Assembly (NCBI GenBank): GCA_029553165.1
Contig: JAKPCT010000116.1
Coordinates: forward strand, 1 to 33,963
DNA: 33,963 bases
DNA from: Bacillota bacterium
GTDB lineage: Bacteria; Bacillota; UBA4882; UBA8346
Reading direction: 5' to 3'
Positions within the stretch are counted from its first letter, which is position 1, and each line of letters starts with the position of its first letter. The translations under genes were made by a program, and so were the position numbers. Positions 14,487-22,998 of the stretch are shown piece by piece. The notes beneath the pieces are model-generated. The model had not been told where the DNA came from. It saw only the letters and a list, made by a program, of their open reading frames with translations, and did no database searches.

Positions 14487-15908
14487 TCACGAGCTTCCCC
14501 GTTTAAAAATCCGCACCCCCATTGGAGGTAACTCCGGATAAGCTAAACTTGACAGACTGGTACCAACCGCAAAGACGGGTTCCCAGCCGTGCTCCCATTC
14601 ATTAGGGACCTTAATTGAATAGCATTCATGACTCATGTTGATACAGACCAGGATCTGCTCCTGCTTGCCGCTTCTGACAAACCCAAAAATGTTATCGCCC
14701 AAATGCAACTCGTGATAGCAACCGGTCTGTAATGATTGATACTGTTGCCGCAGTTTGGCCAAACTACGATTGGTTTCAAGGATGACCTGATCCTGTTGTG
14801 CTTCGTTCCAGCGCATTGTTTTGCGGCAATCGGGATCTTTATCGCCAGTTAGACCAATCTCATCACCATAATACATCGCCGGAATGCCGGGATAGGTGAA
14901 CTGAAATGCCAGGGTTGCTAATAACTTACGGCGTTCACCGCCACAAATCGTCAAATACCGTGGTGTATCATGACTGCCTAATAAATTATAAGCACTGATA
15001 ACATACTCCCATGGCAAACCTGCCCGGATATTCGCTAACTCGGCACGAAAATGCTCTACTGAAATACTTTGATGGGCAAAATACTTGATCACTGCATCAC
15101 GCCACCGATAATTCATTACCGCATCACAACTGTCACCTTTGAGCCATGTATGAGCATCATCCCAAATCTCACCAACAATAAAGGCTTCGGGATTAATTGA
15201 ACGGACCAAGCGCCTGAAAATTCTCCAGAACTCCATTGGTACTTCATTGGGGACATCAAGTCTCCAACCATCAATCCCAATACTGGTCCAGAAAGCAACG
15301 ACCCGGAGCAGATAACGAATCACTTCGGGATTTTGATGATTCAACTTCGGTAATGTTCCAAAGTTCCACCAACATTCATAATTAGGGTTCTGACCCTGAC
15401 AGACAGGATAACCTTTGATATAATACCAGTCTTTGAAACGTGAGTTACAACCACGTTTTAAAATATCTTGAAACGCCCAGAAAGTATCACCCGTATGATT
15501 GAAAACGCCATCAATGATAATCTTCATCCCAACCTCATGCAATTTACCGATCAGTTTTTTAAAAGTCCAGATATCACCAAACTCGGGAGCTATCTTTAAA
15601 TAATCGGTTGCATTATACTTATGGTTGGATGGTGAGTCAAAGATCGGATTGAGATACAAGGCCGTTACACCTAACTCTTTTAAATAAGGAATCTTCTCGA
15701 TGATCCCTTCCAAATCGCCACCGAAGAAATTATCATAGGTTGGTTGAGCATCCCAATCAACTTTACCAACGGGATCATTATCAGGATTACCATTGTAAAA
15801 ACGGTCCGGGAAGATCTGATAAAAGATTGATTTCGAAGCCCAATCTGGTGGTAACGCTAATTTAGGATTTTGCTGCAAATCGTGCATAAATCCCATTTGG
15901 TTCACCAT
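14487..15908 (-). CDS. GH13 alpha-amylase family glycoside hydrolase (cyclomaltodextrinase/neopullulanase-like)
   Basis: The 473-residue enzyme hydrolyses alpha-glucans or maltodextrins. GH13 regions are all present: DGVFNHTG, GWRLDVPNEV with nucleophile Asp218, VGEIW with acid/base Glu247, and GSHDTPR with Asp314. SIFYQIFPDRFYNG and an FFGGDLEGI segment are typical of cyclomaltodextrinase/neopullulanase enzymes. It lacks a signal peptide, so it acts in the cytosol, and it lacks the N-terminal CBM34-type domain that makes those enzymes about 580 residues long. ATG 15908 follows GAGGTGATA; a longer frame to 15998 has no ribosome site. It is monocistronic with its own terminator. Confidence 0.92.
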   Translation of the reverse strand: MVNQMGFMHDLQQNPKLALPPDWASKSIFYQIFPDRFYNGNPDNDPVGKVDWDAQPTYDNFFGGDLEGIIEKIPYLKELGVTALYLNPIFDSPSNHKYNATDYLKIAPEFGDIWTFKKLIGKLHEVGMKIIIDGVFNHTGDTFWAFQDILKRGCNSRFKDWYYIKGYPVCQGQNPNYECWWNFGTLPKLNHQNPEVIRYLLRVVAFWTSIGIDGWRLDVPNEVPMEFWRIFRRLVRSINPEAFIVGEIWDDAHTWLKGDSCDAVMNYRWRDAVIKYFAHQSISVEHFRAELANIRAGLPWEYVISAYNLLGSHDTPRYLTICGGERRKLLATLAFQFTYPGIPAMYYGDEIGLTGDKDPDCRKTMRWNEAQQDQVILETNRSLAKLRQQYQSLQTGCYHELHLGDNIFGFVRSGKQEQILVCINMSHECYSIKVPNEWEHGWEPVFAVGTSLSSLAYPELPPMGVRIFKRGSS

Positions 15909-15973
15909 TATCACCTCATTTTTCATTTTTAAAAACGAGACGAGAAAGATAACCAGATGAAGCCCTTTGTAAA

Positions 15974-16011
15974 ATTGTAATAAGTAATAAGAGGACAATC
16001 TTTATTACAAT
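15974..16011. repeat. Perfect 10-bp inverted repeat between amylase and giant exported protein genes
   Basis: ATTGTAATAA (15974-15983) and TTATTACAAT (16002-16011) are perfect inverted copies separated by 18 bases. It could be an operator for the amylase gene or a weak terminator of the upstream gene; the tail is not T-rich enough to call it a terminator. Confidence 0.5.
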
Positions 16012-16113
16012 TCTCTTAAAAATTTGTAACAATGGTTCTCTTTAATACTACATTTATCTGGGTAATTCTTCAAGCGGTAAATAACGGTTGATTTGGCAGT
16101 TCTTAAGCAAAAC

Positions 16114-19100
16114 TTAACGGAGGTAAAAGAGGCAATCGGCCCGCACGCGTAGATCACGGCCACGGCTACGGTCCTGAAGAAAGTCGCCACTGAGATTAAA
16201 CGTTAATAACTCACTTTGAACAAAACGGTAATTTATTGAAAATTTCCATAAATACTCTGCATAGGTCTGATAATTTAAATTCACTTCCAACAAATGCTGC
16301 TGGGCGGTGTATTTCAAAAAATTACTTAATCCCCATTCAAATTCAGTATTATCATCAGATTCAACCCCAAAATCAAGTTTGTTCCCATACGACCAAATAC
16401 CTGATTTTTCCCATCCTAATTGTAACATCTCCCGTTTCCAGGGGTCGTTGTAATCAATTCCCTCAACCCAACCACCCCAATAATAGGTCTGAGTCTCCTT
16501 CTTGAGCGAATTTTTAATATTATATTTGTAAGTTGCCCGTTCGTTGTTAAACAGGCTGTTATAATTGTCAATAATATTATATTCGATTGCAAACTGGGTC
16601 AGCCAGGGATCAAATAATACCAAATCACCATTCAGACCAAAACGTGAACCTTCTTTAATACCGGAGTTGTCTGATAAATCTTCGACTGTATAATATCCGA
16701 TCAACTTTTCTTGATTGCCCCAATAATAACTGGAATTAAGCCCGGTTAAAACTTGTTTGGAGTCTCCTGATTCAACGGTTTCCCAGGAGCGTACATTCTG
16801 GTCAAGAACAATCTTGAATTGCGGTTTGGGAGTTAATACCAGCCGAAGATTATATTGATTTTCCTCCATTAAACCTTCACGATCTTCGGGAGTATTGACT
16901 GCCCGGGCTACTCCTTCAAGGTTGATCCAGTCGTTAATGAAAAAAGCAAAATCAGAATTCCAAAAATTACTATGGGATTCACCGGTAGCAGTCTCAGCAA
17001 CGGTTATTCCTCCATTAAGCTGTAATTTGGTTAGATTTAAATAACTCAGACCAACCTCATAATTACGGCCATGCTTACGTGTATTTAACGAATCAATCTC
17101 CTGATCCGCCTGCCATAATTGGGTTCCCAGCCACAAGTTCTCCCGTTGGTATTTAACCATCAAAGAATCGCTGGTATCAAAACGCCGCTCCAAAATCGTA
17201 CTCTCAAAATTACTCCGTCTATAATCAAAGTTAAATAACCGCCATTGGTAATTATAGCGCCAAGTTACTTCCTGGCGTTCGCCCGAGATCTGTTCATCAT
17301 TGTCAGTTACCTCCTCGGTAGTCTGTAACAGTGATATCAATGCCGGTCCACGGCTAACTTCAATTAAATTTTTATTACCGCTGACCGGCAGCCCGCTTTG
17401 CGCATCGGCCTGACTGTAAGTTGCCAAGTCAGTCTTTAACCGCCATTTATCCTGCAGATACTCGGTAATATTGCGGACGTTATAACGCTCGATCCCTACT
17501 CCCGGATATAAATCGCGAAAACCGGTTTCCAGCTGTTGCAACTCGAAGAAGTTACTCCAGGCACCATCCTGATACCTTCCTTGGACCTTTAACGCAGACG
17601 CTTCAATTGGTGTATAACCGGTAAATTTTAAAGCATCAAGCTTTAACGCGCCACTCCCTGATCCATCAATCCGAATCGAAACCTGTTCAACCCGTTCCAA
17701 GATCCGCCGCGGGACTGATTTTAAACTTAATGAATACTCCCGCCATCCATTATTGGGTGAGACAATCACTGTACCAATCTGATACTCTTCTCTGCCGCGA
17801 CCTGCAATAACCGTCATTCTTAAGGGTGCCGTATCAGAGGCAAGCCTGCTATGATTTATAAACAATTTTAAATCCTGATACTTGCTGATATCCATTACAA
17901 CCGACGGTTGGTAAGTGATACTGCCCCAACCGTCTCCTGCCAGGTTATAATCCACCTCTAAGACCTGGTTATCAGGCGCCTCACCTATGACAGTTTCTTT
18001 AACGGTTGTTACTGATATGGTACTGCCTGGAGCAGTTTTAATGGTTGACCAGCGTTGTTCGGCCAAATTTCTGGTAGTAGCCACTACCGGAGCTAAATAT
18101 AATTTCCCTTCATAAGAAGCACCTACCGGACTGGAAAGCACTACTCTAACATAACGGATCCGCTTTAAGTCCGGCGCGCCGATCTTCGCCAGCAAAACCG
18201 GGTCAATCAACAGGTCAAATTTATGCCAGCCATAGTTATTGCTTAAATTAGTAAAGGTATAATAATAGTAATTATTCTCTGATGTAAGCAGTTCAAACCG
18301 TAATTGGAGGTCCTGATTATTGAGGAAAAACCAAAAACTCAACTTCGACAGTAAATTAAAGTCACGATAGGAGTTCAAATCATGTAATAATACAATCGAA
18401 TCTCCGGTACGTTGCAGCCGATAGTCAATCACCAAAGAAGGCTTTCCTTCGCGGGTATGATAGCCATCTTTAATTGCGGAGACTTCATCCAAATCTACAG
18501 CAGCCGAACCATAAGCGTTAGCATACCAACTCTGCGCCATCGTTGACCGCGAGAAGGCTTCCGTCTCAACTTCAACCCCTTCCATATCATCGAGATAGTC
18601 CCACAGATAATCATTCTTTTCGCGACTGTTCCAGTACTCCAAATCCCAACGCCACTTCGGGGTGGAAAAACCATAATAGATACCGCTTAAATCATAGGAA
18701 CCGGGTTGTTTCTCTTCACCAATCAGGATGGGGTCTTTCTTCTTCCGGCTTAACGCTGAAAAATGTTCAACCCCAATCCACTGATTATTCCAGCTATATT
18801 GCTCACTGATTCCCAAAAAACGATTACCCAGTACTTCACTGACTAAATAATGGTATTCCAACTCCAGTTGCAAGTCCTGCTCCGGAAAGAAAGTCAGTTC
18901 CAATTTACCGGTGAAATAATTATATTGATAATCAACTCCCTCATTCAGTAACCTCCCGTTTGAATAAACCTTTAATGAACCTTCTTTGATCGGTAAGTAT
19001 GTTAGATAACAATAATTGTTACCCGTATTGACTACTGCATTCTCCCGTACCGCTACCCCTGTCGGATTAGCATAAGTCAATTTGAAATCATGACGGTCTT

Positions 19101-19494
19101 TTTTGTAATAAAGATCGAGCCCGTTATAGTCTCCACTCCAGCTTGATAATGGCGTTGAAAACAAGTTCAGGTTCCCATTCCCAAAACTCAATCCCGAATT
19201 TCTGCCGGTAATCTTTAAAAACAACTGTACCGGTGAGTTCTGTTGGTCGATTAAATGCCCTTCCAGTGAATAACCATCGCCAAATTCACCTTCAACATCC
19301 AATAATAATGACTGGCTAAAACTATAACCATGCTCTAACCAATCCGAATCAGTGGTTTCGTTATAGTCATATGAAAACGAAAAACCCTTCTCTCCGGTAA
19401 TCTTCAACCAATCAGCATCAACCCTGACGGCAGCAAGTCCTACTAATATGATGTTTATAATAATCAGGCAACTTATTTTCAGCAATTGATTCAT
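16114..19494 (-). CDS. Giant exported beta-rich protein, candidate outer-membrane barrel with two carbohydrate-binding-like modules
   Basis: The 1126-residue product has a Sec signal peptide (about 1-27, no lipobox). Residues 28-300 are short alternating, aromatic-rich strands with tight turns. Two related jelly-roll-like modules follow, about 330-470 and 490-626. Each has a V-x-Y first strand, a GW-(H/R)-x-(F/Y) element and a closing strand near GKLYLAP or GALKLDALKFTG. Residues 640-1126 return to alternating polar/aromatic strands like an outer-membrane barrel, ending in RADCLFYLR, so the last residue is not Phe. Function unknown. If it is a barrel, the host is diderm. The ATG at 19494 follows GGGGCGAAG. 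It stands alone between the TrxR terminator and the inverted repeat at 15974-16011. Confidence 0.65.
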   Translation of the reverse strand: MNQLLKISCLIIINIILVGLAAVRVDADWLKITGEKGFSFSYDYNETTDSDWLEHGYSFSQSLLLDVEGEFGDGYSLEGHLIDQQNSPVQLFLKITGRNSGLSFGNGNLNLFSTPLSSWSGDYNGLDLYYKKDRHDFKLTYANPTGVAVRENAVVNTGNNYCYLTYLPIKEGSLKVYSNGRLLNEGVDYQYNYFTGKLELTFFPEQDLQLELEYHYLVSEVLGNRFLGISEQYSWNNQWIGVEHFSALSRKKKDPILIGEEKQPGSYDLSGIYYGFSTPKWRWDLEYWNSREKNDYLWDYLDDMEGVEVETEAFSRSTMAQSWYANAYGSAAVDLDEVSAIKDGYHTREGKPSLVIDYRLQRTGDSIVLLHDLNSYRDFNLLSKLSFWFFLNNQDLQLRFELLTSENNYYYYTFTNLSNNYGWHKFDLLIDPVLLAKIGAPDLKRIRYVRVVLSSPVGASYEGKLYLAPVVATTRNLAEQRWSTIKTAPGSTISVTTVKETVIGEAPDNQVLEVDYNLAGDGWGSITYQPSVVMDISKYQDLKLFINHSRLASDTAPLRMTVIAGRGREEYQIGTVIVSPNNGWREYSLSLKSVPRRILERVEQVSIRIDGSGSGALKLDALKFTGYTPIEASALKVQGRYQDGAWSNFFELQQLETGFRDLYPGVGIERYNVRNITEYLQDKWRLKTDLATYSQADAQSGLPVSGNKNLIEVSRGPALISLLQTTEEVTDNDEQISGERQEVTWRYNYQWRLFNFDYRRSNFESTILERRFDTSDSLMVKYQRENLWLGTQLWQADQEIDSLNTRKHGRNYEVGLSYLNLTKLQLNGGITVAETATGESHSNFWNSDFAFFINDWINLEGVARAVNTPEDREGLMEENQYNLRLVLTPKPQFKIVLDQNVRSWETVESGDSKQVLTGLNSSYYWGNQEKLIGYYTVEDLSDNSGIKEGSRFGLNGDLVLFDPWLTQFAIEYNIIDNYNSLFNNERATYKYNIKNSLKKETQTYYWGGWVEGIDYNDPWKREMLQLGWEKSGIWSYGNKLDFGVESDDNTEFEWGLSNFLKYTAQQHLLEVNLNYQTYAEYLWKFSINYRFVQSELLTFNLSGDFLQDRSRGRDLRVRADCLFYLR

Positions 19495-19504
19495 CTTCGC
19501 CCCA

Positions 19505-19544
19505 TAAAAAATAAACTTCCGATATCTATAGTAATCGGAAGTTT
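19505..19544 (-). terminator. Terminator of the thioredoxin-reductase-like gene
   Basis: On the minus strand AAACTTCCGAT (19544-19534) pairs with ATCGGAAGTTT (19523-19513), followed by ATTTTTT. The 11-bp stem is perfect. It also sits directly before the giant exported protein gene. Confidence 0.88.
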
Positions 19545-19578
19545 GCAGGGTTTTATTTACATGAATGAGTAATTATAT

Positions 19579-20442
19579 TTAAATCGTCAATTTCAGCCGT
19601 TCCAAATATTGGACCGCACTCAATGCCGCAACCTGCCCCTGACCAATCGCTCTGGAGATCTGCCAGGGTTTTCCGGTACAGTCTCCGGCGGCAAACACTC
19701 CTTCGATGTTGGTTGCCTGATTATTATCAGTAACGATAACACCGTCTTCAATCTCCAAACCCAGCAACAACTGTTCAACCGGCCTGCCGGCGCGTTCAAT
19801 AAAGACCCCCGCAACCGGTAAATCGCCAACAGTTGTCTTCAAGAATTCAACCCGGTTCTGTCCAACGATCGCCACCGGTTTCCCCTTGACAATCTCCACC
19901 TTATGATTGGATAGCCCCGGTTCTTTATACATCGGAAGATAATATACTTTGTCACAGATCTCCGCTAAAAACTCGGTCTCCGCCTCGGCTTCCCGAATAT
20001 AACCAATGACTGCTACCGGTTTACCTTTAAAGAACATCCCGTCACAGGTAGCGCAATAGCTAACACCTTTACCGATAAAATCGGTTTCGCCACTGAGCTT
20101 GGAGTCCAGCGTAACTCCGGTTGCCAAAACTACCGTACGACTTTGAACTGCGCTCTCCCGCCCAACCAGATTAAAGATCTGATCTTCCTGATAGATGTTT
20201 TGAATTTCGTCTTTTATAAAGTTGGTACCATTACTTTCAGCATGCTCTCGGAGCTTCATCGCCAGTTCCAACCCGGAAATCTCCGGTAATCCCGGATAAT
20301 TATCAATCGTATGTGCCTGAGTCAGCTTGGAACTCAACGCTTCCTTACTGATTAATATTGTATTCTTATTGCGGCGTCTGGCATTTAAAGCGGCAGCCAA
20401 ACCGGCAGGACCACCGCCGATGATTGCAATATCGTATATCAT
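19579..20442 (-). CDS. Thioredoxin reductase-like flavoprotein, probably NAD(P)H-independent (FFTR-type)
   Basis: The 287-residue flavoprotein has the thioredoxin reductase layout. FAD-binding GGGPAG is at 9-14, the redox-active C-A-T-C is at 130-133, and the second FAD motif GVFAAGDCTGKPWQ lies near the C-terminus. The middle domain, which normally binds NADPH, is altered: the expected GGGDSA glycine motif reads GYIREAEAE (about 147-155) and the HRR arginines are replaced by YLPMYKE. Loss of these motifs is the known mark of ferredoxin-dependent flavin thioredoxin reductases of Clostridium. ATG 20442 follows GGAGGT. No thioredoxin gene is adjacent. The family is sure; electron donor is inferred. 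Confidence 0.85.
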   Translation of the reverse strand: MIYDIAIIGGGPAGLAAALNARRRNKNTILISKEALSSKLTQAHTIDNYPGLPEISGLELAMKLREHAESNGTNFIKDEIQNIYQEDQIFNLVGRESAVQSRTVVLATGVTLDSKLSGETDFIGKGVSYCATCDGMFFKGKPVAVIGYIREAEAETEFLAEICDKVYYLPMYKEPGLSNHKVEIVKGKPVAIVGQNRVEFLKTTVGDLPVAGVFIERAGRPVEQLLLGLEIEDGVIVTDNNQATNIEGVFAAGDCTGKPWQISRAIGQGQVAALSAVQYLERLKLTI

Positions 20443-20561
20443 AAAGACCTCCATGACAAAACAGATTAAGTTACATCTCCTTAAAATTAATTCTCGCAAG
20501 CAAACCTGTTTTCCTTGTTAAGCGACCGATTTAATAAAGATTTTACTTAACCTGAAACTAA

Positions 20562-22868
20562 TTACTTTACTGTTTCAGTCGAAAGCAAATCAAACAGATT
20601 GGTCTCGTATAACTCAGCCGGAATACTTGCAATAAAAGGAGGCAGTCCATCCGAGCTATAAAGTGATAAATGATGCAAAGCACGACTGCATCCCACATAA
20701 AGTACCTGACGCTCACTCGCATTATGATAGTTACTGTTACTGGCTTCATAGATCAGGACGGCGTCAAACTCCAAACCTTTCGCCATATAGACCGGAATAA
20801 CAATTATCCCGGTTATTAATGCCGGATCATCCTCTTTAACCAGGTGCGGCTTATCAGGAGCAGTCCATTGATTTAAGATGGTGATCCCTTGCGCCGCAGT
20901 TTTGGTAATAATCGCAATCGTCCGTAACCCCGCTTTAAGTAACTGATAAGCTTCCGACTCCATTGCCATAACTGTCTCTTGAACATTTCGGGTAAAGACT
21001 ATCCTGGGTTTAGTGCCATGTCTGATTACCAAATCAAAATCCAGCTTTCTTCCCAGTAAGGCTTGGCTGAATAAAGCAATCTCATAAGATGAACGATAAC
21101 TTTTCTGCAAGCGGATTGCAGCAGTTCCAGCAGCGGAAAAAACCTCGGTAACCGTCTCCAGTTGTAACGGATTGGCCGTTGGCAGCAGCGTCTGGACCGG
21201 ATCACCAAGCAATGTCCAACGCGCTCTAGGATAAAGTTTGCTTAAATACGCTAACTGTGTGACCGAATAATCCTGTGCTTCGTCGACAATTACATGGCGT
21301 ACTGTATTGTCAACCGAAAATTCGGTCACTCTGCCAACAAAAAACAAAAGAGGAGCTAATTCTTCAACAGATATCAAGCGATGATTAAGATTGCTTTTAA
21401 CACGGCAACAGATCTTTTCCCATTCCGGTGGAGGGACAAAACCGGGGAAGAATTCACCGATCACTTCCTCATCAAACATTCTCCGGAATAAAGTTAAAGG
21501 TTGTAAGTTGGTCAACATCTGAACCCTGCTGCGAAAATCCTGCATCTGTTGGCGGACAGCGATTCTCGCCCGCGCTTTGATACCCTGTTCATTAACTTCT
21601 TCACCACTATCAGCAATCGTCTGCTCCGCTAGCCGTTCTAACTCTTTTTTCTGTGGTTTTAACCGTTGCCAAATTAACTCCTCAATCTTGGACAATCTTT
21701 TCGCGATCGACAAAAATGCATAATGGTGATTGAACAATTCTTGCCATTCCCTGTTGTCAATGATTAATTCTCCCTGAAAATATAAATCCGGATAATCTTT
21801 TACAAAATTCTGCTCCAAATAATCGAGATATTTAGTTAACAATTCAAAAAACCGGACTGAGGAGAAAAAATTAATCTGATGAATTCGTTCCTGAATCGTT
21901 GAATCTTCACCTTTGAGGATCAACTCCATCTGTTCTGACCATTGTTCAACCCGAATCATAAATTGGTCTCTCAAACCAGAACCAAAATCACTGAAGGTTA
22001 TTTGCGGAATAAGATCTTCACCCAGTTCGGGAAGGACATCAGCAATATAATTATTGAATAAATGATTAGGTGAGAAAATCCTGATATTACTTGAATTGAT
22101 CGTATCCCGCTCTTTGTAAAGCAAATAAGCTGCCCGGTGCAGGGCAATCGAGGTTTTGCCACTGCCGGCAGGCCCGGTTACAATTAGCACCAAATGGCAG
22201 TCATCACGAATCACCTTGTTTTGCTCTCTTTGAATACTGGTAACTACCGTCTTCATCTTTCCATCAGCATTACGGCTCAGAATATCCTGAAGAATCTGAT
22301 CCTCAATCCTGATATCACTATCAAAGAAGTAGACCAATCTTCCGGAATCAACCTTATATTGGCGCTTCAAGGTTATCTCCCCAGCAATCAATCCTCCGGG
22401 AGATAAGTAACTGGCTGGCCCCGGTTCAAAATCATAGTACATTCCGGCAATTGGTAAACGCCAATCAAAGATCAGACATTTTCCGGCATCATCAAATAAT
22501 GCATTAATTCCGATATAAACTAAAACTAAACCATCAGTTTTAAAATCCATACGCGCGAAGTATGGGGAATCCGCCATCCTTAGCAATCGTTTAATAGCTT
22601 TCTCATTATTCAAATATAAACTGCGTTCACGGGATACCGACTCAACTAACTGTGCTTCATCAATCGAGTTACTCCGTTTTTCATTCCAGTATGACTCCAG
22701 TACATCATCTAATTGACCTTGCAAAACCGCAAAGTTTTGCTGGCGACGTTCCAATTCCCGTCCAATTTGATTCTCCACTAATTCCAGATACTTTTTTTCA
22801 AAACGGGCCGATTTATTGATCTGATTCAACTCCTCCAAAGAAAATATAAACCTTTTTATTTTACCCAA
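20562..22868 (-). CDS. helD: HelD-like UvrD/Rep superfamily 1 helicase (RNA polymerase recycling ATPase)
   Basis: The 768-residue protein has a HelD layout: a long N-terminal coiled coil (about 10-95), SPYFARMDF (101-109), the Q-motif (211-222), and Walker A GPAGSGKT (232-239). A large helical insertion follows, then HVIVDEAQDYS (motif II), a GDPVQTLLP motif and KGLEFDAVLIYEA near the end. In Bacillus, HelD binds RNA polymerase and, with ATP, removes it from DNA. The start is TTG 22868: a TAG codon lies two codons upstream in frame, there is no nearby ATG, and the ribosome binding site is weak. It is flanked by the TrxR-like gene and the ParM-like terminator. Confidence 0.9.
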   Translation of the reverse strand: MGKIKRFIFSLEELNQINKSARFEKKYLELVENQIGRELERRQQNFAVLQGQLDDVLESYWNEKRSNSIDEAQLVESVSRERSLYLNNEKAIKRLLRMADSPYFARMDFKTDGLVLVYIGINALFDDAGKCLIFDWRLPIAGMYYDFEPGPASYLSPGGLIAGEITLKRQYKVDSGRLVYFFDSDIRIEDQILQDILSRNADGKMKTVVTSIQREQNKVIRDDCHLVLIVTGPAGSGKTSIALHRAAYLLYKERDTINSSNIRIFSPNHLFNNYIADVLPELGEDLIPQITFSDFGSGLRDQFMIRVEQWSEQMELILKGEDSTIQERIHQINFFSSVRFFELLTKYLDYLEQNFVKDYPDLYFQGELIIDNREWQELFNHHYAFLSIAKRLSKIEELIWQRLKPQKKELERLAEQTIADSGEEVNEQGIKARARIAVRQQMQDFRSRVQMLTNLQPLTLFRRMFDEEVIGEFFPGFVPPPEWEKICCRVKSNLNHRLISVEELAPLLFFVGRVTEFSVDNTVRHVIVDEAQDYSVTQLAYLSKLYPRARWTLLGDPVQTLLPTANPLQLETVTEVFSAAGTAAIRLQKSYRSSYEIALFSQALLGRKLDFDLVIRHGTKPRIVFTRNVQETVMAMESEAYQLLKAGLRTIAIITKTAAQGITILNQWTAPDKPHLVKEDDPALITGIIVIPVYMAKGLEFDAVLIYEASNSNYHNASERQVLYVGCSRALHHLSLYSSDGLPPFIASIPAELYETNLFDLLSTETVK

Positions 22869-22929
22869 ATGCTACTGATTTTTACTGCTAAACAAGTACT
22901 ATTATTAAAACACTTTTTAAAATCCTATT

Positions 22930-22961
22930 AAAAAAACTAAAAACCCGCCTCTTGGCGGGTT
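22930..22961 (-). terminator. Terminator of the ParM-like gene
   Basis: On the minus strand AACCCGCC-AAGA-GGCGGGTT (22961-22942) is followed by TTTAGTTTTTTT. It is a strong GC-rich stem 37 bases past the stop. Confidence 0.92.
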
Positions 22962-22998
22962 ATTAATTAAGTTACGAAGATAACACACCCAATTCAGC

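Noticed and set aside
15909-15998. An N-terminal hydrophobic extension of the amylase as a signal peptide
   Set aside because: The extra residues have no ribosome binding site, while ATG 15908 has GAGGTGATA in front.
16005-16190. A small reading frame of 61 codons downstream of and overlapping the giant exported protein gene
   Set aside because: It overlaps that gene's coding end, has no ribosome binding site and resembles nothing known.
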